This document shows positions 35,129 to 44,995 of a stretch of 64,000 bases of DNA, in pieces. This DNA is from Armillaria gallica (Eukaryota > Basidiomycota > Agaricomycetes > Agaricales > Physalacriaceae): contig JBANDB010000012.1 in the NCBI GenBank assembly GCA_037576215.1, positions 2,356,001-2,420,000 of the forward strand, written 5' to 3'. The position numbers and the translations under genes are program-made. The notes beneath the pieces are model-generated. The model was not told where the DNA came from and made no database searches. It saw only the letters and a program-made list of their open reading frames with translations. Numbering within the stretch: the first letter of the stretch is position 1; the number at the start of each line of letters is the position of its first letter.

Positions 35129-35526
35129 GAATCTGAATTTATAAACAAATTTCAGTACTGGATAGAGTTTAGAGTTTAGATAACCGGACAAGGTCCCAAA
35201 AAGGAACGCCGGGGTTCTGTGCCGCCACCAAAGTGTCACAGGTAAATATCTATGGAAGGACTTGTATATTTATAAATTTTGTAAACGGTGTTCACAACAC
35301 GACCGAAGAGATATTTTGGCATATTGATGGCCCCAGATGACTGAGAATCCATATATTGTACACACACTTGACGAGTGATAACTTGCATACTAAGCAGACT
35401 TCTTTAGGTGGCTCTGAGGTGCGTGGTGGTGAAAAGCATCGAGGCAGGAGAAGAATTCCGGGCCGGTATTTGCGGCAGGTACAGTCCGGTTCTTCGGTTC
35501 TTCGGACCGGTCCTTAACTTTCTTCC
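35129..35526. other. Intergenic upstream of M24 peptidase gene
   Basis: Holds the 3' flank of the DUF6534-type gene and the promoter of the peptidase gene. No gene seen. Confidence 0.5.
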
Positions 35527-36900
35527 ATGGGCTCTGAAAGCAAGGACAAAGCGTCGCCGCCCCAAGCCACGCGGAAGGGATGGTACCTGCTCTGTCTTGG
35601 TCTCATAGCAGCCTGTCTATTAGCTTACCCATCGCGTCTACCAAAACTGGCGAGCAAGGTTGCCTCCCACTGCTCCCATCTTGGCCCACTCCCCGCCTCA
35701 GAGTACCACGCCCGCCTCTCTGCCCTTGGCGAGACTCTCACTGCGCTCAACGCCTCTGCATACATCGCCGAACCCGGTGCGAGTGCCCTCTACTATGCCA
35801 ATGTTTCGTCTTCGCACTGGCACCTCTCCGAGAGACCTCTGCTGCTTATCGTGGATGCCTCTGCGCGGGTGACGGTTCTGATGCCCAAATTTGAAGGCAC
35901 ACGCGCGAGGTTGCTCTCGATTCCGTCTGACGTAGAGTGGGTGGAGTGGGCGGAGGAAGAGGTTCCGTATAAGCAGCTACCTGATATCGAAGGGACGGTA
36001 TTTGTGGACGGGAGTATCCGTCATTTCATCGTCGACGGGCTACGAACGGCGTTTCCAAAGGCTACGGTAATCGCTGCGCCTACAGAGATAAGGCAACTGC
36101 GGGAACGCAAGTCGAAGGGGGAGCTGGAGTTGTTAAAGTGTGCCAACGAGGTCTGCATGCTTTGATTACAAATACTGTAATACTAACACACCTTTAGGCT
36201 ACACTTCTGGCCATCCGACATACACACAAGCAAATGCACGTCGGCATCCGTGAGTCCGAGGCCCGACAACTCGTCGCACGCGCCCTTGCCGATGCCGGCC
36301 TTAAAGACGGCGGTTGCTTAACCTTATTTGGAGGTATGCGCCTTAATTTAATGTCACCCGCTCCCCGTCTTATCCTACCCAGAAAATGCTGCCCTCCCCC
36401 ACGGAAGCGGCACTGACCGCCGCCTCGGCCCCGACGACTTTGCCTTGTTTGATTGTACCGCCTCCTTGCACGGCTACTGGAGCGATGTCACTCGCACACT
36501 CGCCCTACGCACTTCCACCATCCCCGACACCCATCTCCAAATATGGAACTTTGTCCACTCGGCTCAGCATATCGCGTTTCAGACCGCTCATGCAGGTGTC
36601 GTTGCCAAGCGCGTCGACGAAGCCCCGAGGCTCTTCCTCGGACTTGCGGGATATGCAAAGTATTTTACACACCGCCTTGGACATGGTATCGGCTTAGAGG
36701 TCCATGAGGATCCATACCTGAACGGCGGGAGCGAGGTCATCCTACAGGCAGGGCATACTTTCTCCGATGAACCTGGGGTGTATATCGAGGGAAAAGTCGG
36801 CGTACGCCTCGAAGATTGCTTTTATATTGCGCAGAACGGCAGCGCTGTGTACCTTACGGCAGGAGTGGGAGGTCTCGCTTCGTCGCCTTGGAAGCCGTAA
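35527..36900 (+). CDS. M24 metallopeptidase (Xaa-Pro aminopeptidase-like), membrane anchored
   Basis: Exons 35527-36150, 36198-36333 and 36383-36900, 425 residues. A single hydrophobic segment near residues 18-34 (WYLLCLGLIAACLLAY) predicts a type II anchor or uncleaved signal. The N-terminal creatinase-like domain is followed by the pita-bread M24 domain with metal ligands visible: two Asp in LFDCTASLHGYWSDVTRTL, His in HRLGHGIGLEVHED, Glu in SDEPGVYIEG and Glu in VGVRLEDCFYI. This set matches prolidase/aminopeptidase P enzymes that cleave X-Pro bonds with two Mn or Zn ions. The membrane anchor suggests action in the secretory route or vacuole rather than the cytosol. All ligands are present, so it should be active. 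Confidence 0.93.
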
Positions 36901-37027
36901 GGTAGTATGCCTCGGTCTACATGCATTCTGTATAGCTCGCTTGCGCTTCAGGACAGTTGCTATCACCTACTCAATCTACTACAAAGGAATTATCAATATA
37001 CCAACTAACACGGACAATATATCGACA

Positions 37028-37490
37028 ATGGTCTCTCTCCCCCAACGTAGCCCAGTTGACCTGGTAAAACTAGTATCATCAAGTTCAGACTGTGATGTAC
37101 AGTGTTGATATCGATTATTTCGATGGTGATGTCGAAAGCCAGCATACTGGTCACCGTCGAACGTGCACCCACAAAACCTGTCATCGTCACCTTCGACGAG
37201 CTGCTTATCCACGGCACTACTGGCGAAAAATCAGACAGGTTTCTCAACGTCGAGGTCGCAGACATACCGGTTCATCTTGACCATTTGCGGGACGAAAGAT
37301 TAAAGAGATGTCGGAGAAAGGTATTGGCTATCCCACGACGCCACGGATAAATAGGACAAGTGCACCTTCCGACGTCTGTTTGAAAATCAAGACGTTCAAG
37401 TGTTCGTGGGATACAGCATGGTCGATCCCTGTTGCTAGCTACATGGGTATCATCATAGGCGTGCAGTACTACGAAGGAAAGGAGCACTGA
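37028..37490 (+). CDS. Possible small beta-rich protein, frame-broken
   Basis: Two overlapping frames look coding and would join by a one-base shift near 37308: ILVTVERAPTKPVIVTFDEL with FLNVEVADIPVHL, then EMSEKGIGYPTTPRINR and SWDTAWSIPVASYMGIIIG, ending TGA 37488-37490. Alternating hydrophobic pattern suggests a beta-sandwich. I do not recognise the family. Either a pseudogene or a missed short intron; low confidence. Confidence 0.3.
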
Positions 37491-37677
37491 TACGTCGGCT
37501 ATCTCGTCGTGGATGTCCTGCAGAAGATGAGTCGAGGATGGTGAGACGACGAACAGGCGATGCGTCCTCGTGTCAACAGATCAGGAAGGACTTTTACAAG
37601 AAATTCTTGGCGGAGAGTCTTCCCGCTTAGGTAGGCACGACAACCACTCGATTTGAGAAGAGCTGTACAATGTGTAC

Positions 37678-39399
37678 TCAAACAAGAATAATATCCCGAC
37701 ACTCCTCAGTAATAAACAGATCCCTTAACTGGTTCCGATCTTCTATATCGGGAATTTCCAGTGTCGACACTTTTTCAAACCTCCTCCCTGACAGTCTTTT
37801 CCCGATAACCCAATATTGGAACGACCATGTAACACGAATCAGTGTGTACGTGTTTTCAGGTATGGGGTATTCGTGAGTGGCCGTAATGCTGAATGCATGT
37901 TCTGTCACATCCGCGCCTTGAACAATCAACTGTCCACGTCGAGCATTCCCTTCCGAGTCCACAACAGCTAACCCCCGCACCAGTCCCTTTTCAATGCAAT
38001 ATGCATCACACCGATCTTCGTCCGTCCTGACCCGGTCAATGCTAATGTTGGAGGGAGACTCAGCCGCGGGCAAAGGCTTCAGCATAAGCTGGTCCCACGA
38101 TGGTCTCCATTTCGTTCCTGCATTTCCTGGTTCAGGATACAAAGAGAACAACTCTCCCCGGCCCCATGCATTCATCGAATTCACAAGTGCTGACCATGCA
38201 TCCTCAACCGACTCGTTCTCGTAGTACGCTGGTATCGTCTTGGAGAACAGACAGAATGCTAATCCTGCGACTTTATCGACGGGGTTGGTTGACAACCGGT
38301 TCCGCATGTTCTCCAACATCAGAAATCTAGTTTCCAAAACGTGCCCCACAGACCACAGTTGCTCGTGAAACCTGGCCAGTAGCTCAGTCTCATACCTCCA
38401 GCCATCATGGATGGCATGCATTGGTCCGTCTGGTGTATCCCCGGCAATTACCCTCTCCCTGCCAACCTCCTGCAGTGTCCAAGCCCGTCTAAACCAACAC
38501 CGATCGCTCTCCAAGTCGCCCTCGTTCAAACTCAAAGGCCGACCCAGCCCACTCAAGTACCACACCACGCGGTTCTGATGGTACACTGCCCCGATGGTGG
38601 GCACATCTAGCTTCCACTCTTCTCTGCGCATATCCTCCCCTGGCCCACCCACCTGTCTCAAGCAGAGAACGTCCAACCACACGTGCTCCAGTCCAAGATT
38701 AAGCATCTCAATGCGGACAAGGTCGAGGCTGATGTCGTTCGGCATGGGAACGGGCCATTCATATCCATTGATGGGTGTCTGCACATTGACACGATCCTTC
38801 TCACCCACCCATGCATGCGATATCGCCTGAGGCCAGTAGTCTACACTCCACCACGGCACCACCCGATTGCTGCAAAGATCCCACACCCGTCGAGGCGGCA
38901 GCCTTAGATTGACGATCCAGTTACCAGCGAGCGCTTCTCGTCGCATCTCCCGGTCCTTCTCTTCCCATTTGCGCAACACGTCTCGTACAGTGCTCCAGTC
39001 TTGGGTGTACCATATCCGGCGGAGGCGTCCATATGCCATGCCAAAATCGTAGTTGTTTGCGATGCAGTCTTCAAGAAGGGAGGAGAGGGAATGAGTGTTT
39101 AGAGTGTGTGATGTTCCGAGTGTGGTGTTGAGTCGATCCAAGAGGCCCTGAACACCGAGAGTGGCACAGGGAATGTCAGCGAGGCGGGATGGTATGACGG
39201 GCTTTCTACCAGTGTACACCCGTTGCAATGGAACGACGACCGACGATTCCGCTTGGCCCGTCTCAGTGAAAGCTGAGATGGTGACTTCGGGAAGAGAGAT
39301 GTCCTGGAAGTCTGTTATCGATTTACCCTCTACGGTATGCTTATTGATTGACTGGCCTTTGAAGGAAGGTAAGAGGACATTGCGCCGCGAAACAAGCAA
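37678..39399 (-). CDS. HET-domain (heterokaryon incompatibility) protein
   Basis: A long uninterrupted frame of 573 codons to TAG at 37678. Its apparent start is a TTG, so the true start is probably in an upstream exon in 39.43-39.6 kb. There a branch-like ACTAAG and acceptor CAG precede the frame, and an open stretch ends GDTAYVE. HET signature blocks are present: QAISHAWVGE near residue 191, LEHVWLDVLCLRQVGG near 238, KLDVPTIGAVYHQNRVVWYL near 263, and DRCWFRRAWTLQEVGRE near 299. In fungi HET-domain proteins trigger programmed cell death on non-self recognition during cell fusion. No NACHT or WD/TPR partner domain is visible in this frame. The C-terminal ~260 residues are of unknown type. 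Confidence 0.85.
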   Translation of the reverse strand: MLVSRRNVLLPSFKGQSINKHTVEGKSITDFQDISLPEVTISAFTETGQAESSVVVPLQRVYTGRKPVIPSRLADIPCATLGVQGLLDRLNTTLGTSHTLNTHSLSSLLEDCIANNYDFGMAYGRLRRIWYTQDWSTVRDVLRKWEEKDREMRREALAGNWIVNLRLPPRRVWDLCSNRVVPWWSVDYWPQAISHAWVGEKDRVNVQTPINGYEWPVPMPNDISLDLVRIEMLNLGLEHVWLDVLCLRQVGGPGEDMRREEWKLDVPTIGAVYHQNRVVWYLSGLGRPLSLNEGDLESDRCWFRRAWTLQEVGRERVIAGDTPDGPMHAIHDGWRYETELLARFHEQLWSVGHVLETRFLMLENMRNRLSTNPVDKVAGLAFCLFSKTIPAYYENESVEDAWSALVNSMNAWGRGELFSLYPEPGNAGTKWRPSWDQLMLKPLPAAESPSNISIDRVRTDEDRCDAYCIEKGLVRGLAVVDSEGNARRGQLIVQGADVTEHAFSITATHEYPIPENTYTLIRVTWSFQYWVIGKRLSGRRFEKVSTLEIPDIEDRNQLRDLFITEECRDIILV

Positions 39400-40625
39400 T
39401 TGGTATAAGACCTTGAATGGTGCTGATCATTGTACTTAGTATTCGGAGCGAGAGGGATTGATGATACATACTATTTTCTATTTTCCAGGTTCAGAAAGGT
39501 ATGCAGTCGAGAGTGTGCTAGACGAAAACCTGTTTACCTCGACGTAGGCAGTGTCGCCGGTCACAGCATTCGACTTCAGACTGATGCGATCTCTGTGTAA
39601 CAATATGGTAGAAGTCTTCGTCCTCTCGAGCGCCTAATAAAAGGTTGCACAAGGAGCTGGTGGTTTTTGGAGCACCGGCTTGAAGATTGGAAACTAGTTT
39701 ATTATGTCGAGGATTGACAGATCGGGGGTGTGAGGGACTCGGGTTAAAGTTTATTAATACAGTAAGGCACTACTTGAACTAAGCGCGGTTTATGCCCATT
39801 TAGATATCTTGCATTTGGACGAACATGCAAAGCGCCCAAAGCTCCTTCTGAATCACGACCGGAGATGCCGCAAAGGGATATTCTATTCATTCTTTTGACC
39901 TATCTGCTAGGATCGCAGCCTTCCAGCGGCTTCCCTGGACTTTCAACCTCTTAAAGGCGGGACTGACCTAGCTATACAGCAAATTGGAATCGCGTTTTTC
40001 GACCGGTAAGTAACAACTCCAGACTCGTCCTGCATGAAAGAATTTAGGTTAGGCTCTACCGACAGGGCTGAATTTTTGTATGTGCGTGTCATTGTCAACC
40101 ACCTAGCGTACTTACTGTTGCCCAAATGTAATAGAGAGCTGTGCTAGAAGACGTCGATAAGGTATGTAAAGGCGACGGACGCGCTCACAGACCGGGAAGT
40201 TGACTGGATGTTCGCTAAATCCACGATTTATACGTTGTAAAATTGTGGACACCAGGGGAACCCCCGGGGTAGTAGACTCAACCCAGTCCCCCCGCAGTTC
40301 GGTGACCTTCGACTAAGTGTACCGTGCGGAACTAGTACCAAACAGTTTCACGAGTTTCGAAATGATACTTAGTTCATGTCTACTGAAATAACTCCAACAA
40401 ACTATGTGTATACCTCAGTCACACTACTTATGCGTCACTTTAACTCAAGTCTTGGCCTGAATTCCTTGAGATAGGATGAGTACGGTGTATAGAACAGTGT
40501 CCTGATTGTCCTTGAGTATCGACTGAGAACTGGAGAAATAGGCTATTTAATCAGCAAACATCATGCCTGGCTCCAGGTGACGACCTTCCAACAGGCATTC
40601 ATCAATAAGCCATTCTGTCGATTCA
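39400..40625. other. Intergenic with dispersed repeat copy
   Basis: Contains possible 5' exons of the HET gene (39.43-39.6 kb), a TTTATTAATA motif near 39751, and the second copy of a 65-base repeat at 40117-40181. No intact gene. Confidence 0.5.
40117..40181 (+). repeat. 65-base dispersed repeat, copy 2
   Basis: Matches 31881-31945. It is preceded by ACCACCTAGC, which in copy 1 is the last codons and stop of the AlkB-like gene, so this looks like a displaced fragment of that gene's 3' end. Confidence 0.6.
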
Positions 40626-41450
40626 TCATACCATTCGCATTGCATCGTATCCCCTCTTCCATACGCGATACCGCCGATGGTTTGAGCATACTATACAAAC
40701 AAATTAGTAGATGTACAGACACCGAAAGCAGCAGTTACCGACTTTGTCTCGTACTGCCCATCGTGCAACACGCAGTCCAACATTTCCATGCTCCTTCTGG
40801 ACTGCTTTAGCTGCTGCCGAGATTGCCTGCCTGAGTTTGTTCGACCACTCCCAGGCTTCTTCGTTGGTATCGTAAGTTGCCCACCAAGGATGGGCCTGCT
40901 CTTCTTCTTCCATGACCTCCTCCTCCTCCTCTTCATCATCATCATCTTTTGGAGCCGGGAGTGTAGAAACATCTTCCACTTCATTCAAGAGGTTCCTGAG
41001 CGCTGTCATCGACGCCGACGACGGACTGTTCAGAAGACTCATATCCGTTGGCCTCTTGGCGTACAAGTCATGAAAATCGCTGGTAAGAATACTCTCCAAA
41101 ATCTGAACTTCTTCTTCTGACGACAAAATTACGATGGACTGGCGTTTCTCCGCGAGACGCAATGCAGCCACGAACTCTTCCCAAATTGGTCCTGGAAGAG
41201 CATCTTTAACATGCTGTCTACGTTCCTTCAGCGACGGGGGACGCGGTTCTTGCAGAAGGTGGGCATAGACGGGACTAGACTGCAGCGCTCGACGAAGGTC
41301 GGGGCGCGTTTTGTCTACGCCCTCCTGGATACAAAAGTTGACGATATAGTTATAAGAGACTTCTGATAACCTCTTGCCCTTGTTCCGCCCGAAATTGAAA
41401 CGATATTCATTCTTCAAGTGCGAACGTGGATTGGAAGTTGCTTTTGGCAT
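40626..41450 (-). CDS. Uncharacterised protein with DUF3820-like motif
   Basis: Exons 41450-40739 and 40690-40626, 258 residues. The junction is supported by donor G|GTAACT and a strong 3' site with branch CTAAT and TATAG. The N-terminus YRFNFGRNKGKRLSEVSYNYIV matches the F-G-x-x-K-G-x-x-L-x-E-V-x-x-Y-I pattern of DUF3820-type modules, often found with nucleic-acid enzymes. A central acidic run (DDDDEEEEEEVMEEEE) and an amphipathic C-terminal helix (WSNKLRQAISAAAKAVQKEH) follow. There is no catalytic motif. A nuclear role is a reasonable guess, not shown. Confidence 0.75.
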
Positions 41451-41684
41451 GAGTGTAAGACTGTGGCAGACGTGTCCTTCTCACGAATGCGCCGCAGATT
41501 GAAAGCTATGCCGAAATGCCGATGTCTAAAAACTAATTTAATTAGAAGCCTATATAGTACGAAGTCTCTGTATTAGGGAAACTAGATGTCCATGAAAGGA
41601 GCGAATATCGATACAATGAATCCATATAAAAGATACAACAACACTGACGAAACGCGAAAGAAGAGATCATAAAGATCGTGTCGT

Positions 41685-42977
41685 TCATAGCAGACAACCC
41701 AGAGTGATGGCGAAAATGACGGCCACAACGCCAGAACCACGCATCTTGAGACCAGCAGCTCCGTTAGCACCCGACGCCGAACCAGTCGACGACGAGGCAG
41801 CGCCACTCGAACTCGAAGTGGATGTAGAGTTGCTCATGGCCTTGGCTTTGAAAGCCTCAAAGGTGTTGGCACTGGTTTCGTCTGCGTTGATGGCAAACAC
41901 CATCCCTTGTGCACAGTGGCCGGTTTGAGCGCAATACGCCCAGATGGGCTTGGTCTAGAAGAAAATATTGAGGATAATGTCTCAACAGATGCGTACAAGA
42001 ACGCTTACGTCATTAACTTGGACTGTGTAAGTTGGGAATGTCTGGGCGTCAGCAGTCACGGGCATGCTACAAAACATCGGTCAGATCCAGCATATTCACG
42101 AGACCTAAAGTAAACTCACAATCCAGAATTGAATCCACCAGACAAAGCCTGGCAGGGAGAGGCGAAGCTAGAAGCCGTGACAGTGTGGTTCTTTTGGTGG
42201 AACTCAAAGGTAACGGTATCGCCGACGTTCGCCGTGATGTTGGCAGGCGAAAAAGTTAAGAGGCCACCGGTTCCACCGACGGTAACTTTGTGATCGGTCG
42301 TCGTGGTAGATGTTGAAGATGCGGTAGCCGCCGTAGTCGCGTAGGTGGTCGTCAGCACCTGGCCATCGGATACAGTGACGGTAGCGGTGACAGTGACAAC
42401 ACCAGAGGCTGCAGAGGTCGCTGAACTTCCGGAAGAAGCAGTGGCGGTCGTGTTTCCAGTGGCCGCAGCTTGGAATTGAGCCATCTTGTCACCCGGATTA
42501 ACTGCAAAGACCATTCCCTGCTGACAGTGGTTCGCTTGTCTACAGTACACCCAGATAGGATTGGTGTCGGAAATGGTCAGCTCTGCGACGGGGAAACCAG
42601 AAGTGGTGGTATCGGCGACGGGCACGCTATCGAACTGTAAGTATGCGCAAGCCACAACAAAGAAAAGGACTGCTCACAATCCACTATCAAAACCATTTTC
42701 GATGGGGGAACACGGATTGGCGAGGGTGGACTGTGTCGCAGTATGGTTCTTCTGCATGAAAGTGAATCGCACGACGTCACCAACGTTGGCGGTCTATACA
42801 AGCGTGAGTACGGCGGCCGGACAACGAAGATCGACAGGGACGTACCACCGAATCTGGACTGAATTTGAGGACTCCAGGCCCTCCAACGGTAACATCAATC
42901 TCGGCTGCGCGCGCAGCAGCGGAACAAAACCCAGCGAGAATAATGGCTTTCAACGCCGATGAGAAAATTTGAGTCAT
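41685..42977 (-). CDS. Double-cupredoxin GPI-anchored extracellular protein
   Basis: Exons 42977-42846, 42793-42678, about 42636-42120, 42066-42009 and 41954-41685. A signal peptide (MTQIFSSALKAIILAGFCSA) leads two plastocyanin-like domains. Domain 1 has TANVGDVVRFTFMQKNHTAT; its C-H-M ligands are in WVYCRQANHCQQGM. A Ser/Thr-rich linker follows. Domain 2 has NVGDTVTFEFHQKNHTVTAS and YCAQTGHCAQGM. Each has a complete His/Cys/His/Met type-1 copper set. The C-terminus (GAAGLKMRGSGVVAVIFAIT) fits a GPI signal. The exon 2/exon 3 join is out of phase by the canonical sites (TT|...|TTC), so one boundary or base is uncertain. Family members are cell-surface copper proteins of basidiomycetes. Confidence 0.88.
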
Positions 42978-43085
42978 TTTGAAGCAGAAAAAAGTCGTGA
43001 AAGTCGGAGAAAAAAATGTGGGAATGAGTGTCGTCGTCTAAGGAGAAGAACAAGATGTGGGAACGAAAAAACATCGCGAAGGGGG

Positions 43086-43093
43086 CCTTTATA
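43086..43093 (-). promoter_or_regulatory. TATA box of cupredoxin gene
   Basis: TATAAAGG on the minus strand, about 110 bases upstream of the ATG at 42977. Confidence 0.55.
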
Positions 43094-43628
43094 GCAGGCT
43101 ACACGGAGGACAATGAAAGAGACCATTGTTTCGCAATCAATTCAGTTGCGGAGACCACGTGACTGCGTTTACTTCCTCTTGGGGACGTGTCCTTTTGTTC
43201 TCCTCCTTGTATATTCGCAGAAATAGCTCACGGGTGGAGCAACCATCACAGATAAGAACAATAGCCCCCCTTGTGTTCTTGTATAGCATCATCCCAGAAT
43301 AACGGTACACGAGTCATTATAAGGCCGGCTACTCCGAGAATAAGGGTCAGTGGCAGGGCTTTGAACTAGCACACGCACACCATTCATGTCCTTTCAACAT
43401 TGGAAGAGACACGCAGATTCGACCGTCATCACATAGGCCGAGAATCGGTCCTACCAACATTCATGCTGTTAGACCACAAAGGAACACAGTGGCACTATGA
43501 CGTTCCGAAACCATGGGAAAGGCAAATATTGGAAGCTGTTCGTCCCTGAATCCGCTTAGATACTGCGCATAAACGATGTTCCCGTAATGGTATTTATCGG
43601 AGAACAAAAGATAAGCAAGCAGCTGTGT
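43094..43628. other. Intergenic, no gene recognised
   Basis: Distal upstream region of the cupredoxin gene; only unsupported short frames. Confidence 0.5.
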
Positions 43629-43890
43629 TTATTCGGTTTCGTCTCGCCAGTACGTGAAAGGACGATCACTTTCCAGGATCAACGACGGCGGTGAAAGGAT
43701 GAACAGATGGATTTCCTTGTAGACGACGGTTGTTAAAAAAGCATCGACATGGACGGTTTTTAGCTCGTACTGTGAAGGCCACCAGTCTCGCAGTTGTCTC
43801 TTGAACAGATTGTAGCGGTTTTCTCGACAGAGCAAGAGGAAGACCGATACGATAGAAAGGAATGTAACGGCGAGTACAACAATCAAAGAC
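43629..43890 (-). CDS. Possible single-pass membrane protein, 3' exon
   Basis: An open frame with a hydrophobic helix (IVVLAVTFLSIVSVFLLL) then a charged tail (FKRQLRDWWPSQYELKTVHV, DRPFTYWRDETE). There is no ATG; an acceptor ATTCTAG just upstream suggests it is the last exon of a minus-strand gene whose 5' exons would lie in 43.9-44.15 kb. Family unknown. Confidence 0.35.
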
Positions 43891-44263
43891 GACTAGAATA
43901 ACGATAGGCTCTGGCGATGATGAATAAAGAGCAGCCTCTTGTAGGAGGAGCGTATATTTGAGACATTCGCATTCCAGTCGAGTAGGCGTTTGTGGACCCG
44001 AGCAATAGTTGAACGAGGCACGGAGAATTAGACGTAGTAACGCGCCTAGAATGGTTCGTCGACACAGTGAAGGAGAAAGCTAGCAGCGTGTCTGATTCGA
44101 GGAATGCAAATGTCTCCGAGAGCTTTATCTTGGATGGATATCCCTAGGAAAGCGACCCCGCAAAAGCAGAGAGTAAGCAGTGCAGCTGAAACCGGTCAAC
44201 GGACTCTGATCGGACCGCTGAACCGAACGTCGCTCTCGCTTGAAACACCTCAACTCCCAAGCC

Positions 44264-44775
44264 ATGGAGAACCTTACTCAAATCCCCCAACAAGCTGGCG
44301 GCGCAAATTCCCCAGAAGATGAAGCAAAGCGCGCTCAGGAAGAGCAGATGAGGCGGGATGTGATGGTTACTGTGCTGGATACAGCAGCTCGAGAACGATG
44401 TACGTTTCTCTACCCGGTTACTGTGAAAGTCAATCAACGTCGCTTTGCAGTATCCCGAATTGCGCTTGTCAGTCCAGAACGATCGCAGCAAATCGAAGGC
44501 ATCTTGTTGAGGATGGTGCAGTCGGGTCAGTTGAGAGGACGAGTGTCGGAAAGTCAACTTATCGAACTCCTCGACCAAGTGCGTATCCTGTTCGTAGCAC
44601 ATCGTTCTGCTCACCGATGCACAATCAGGTGGAAGAAGCTCAGGGCGCCAAGACGGCAAAGAAATCGACGATTGTGGTGCGTCTTCCCTGTGCTGCTTTC
44701 ATACTACTGTGCACTTATGTTGGAAACCAGTATCAGCGAAGGAAGGATATCGATGAGGATGATTTCGACTTTTAA
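44264..44775 (+). CDS. PDCD5: PDCD5-family protein
   Basis: Exons 44264-44399, 44451-44578, 44629-44676 and 44731-44775, 118 residues from MENLTQIPQQ. The core is diagnostic: EEQMRRDVMVTVLDTAARER, LSRIALVSPERSQQIEGILL, QSGQLRGRVSESQLIELLDQ, and the basic/acidic end RRKDIDEDDFDF. The family usually begins with a helix like ELEAIRxxRLxxLQ. The frame upstream of this ATG (RLKHLNSQA) resembles its end, so a 5' exon may be missing from my model. PDCD5 proteins bind chaperonin, Tip60 or DNA-associated partners and promote apoptosis in animals. In fungi the role is less clear. The gene converges on PAN2, 220 bases between stops. Confidence 0.92.
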
Positions 44776-44995
44776 ACAATTTGTATATCTAACAACGTAC
44801 TCATCTCGTGTATCCACTTGCTTTCTAGTTTATCCGAAATACTTTGCGTCTTCTCAGCTTCTAATCTGGCGCTCCATCGACGACCACGCTAATCTTCTAA
44901 CAAGCATTCATATGAAATACAATTCGAATACAAGAATACAGTCATGATGCTTCCGAAGACACAATGCCCTCATCGATCTGCCATCGACGAACACG

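Noticed and set aside
40788..41120. 110-codon plus-strand frame with hydrophobic stretch
   Set aside because: Antisense shadow of the acidic run in the DUF3820-like gene.
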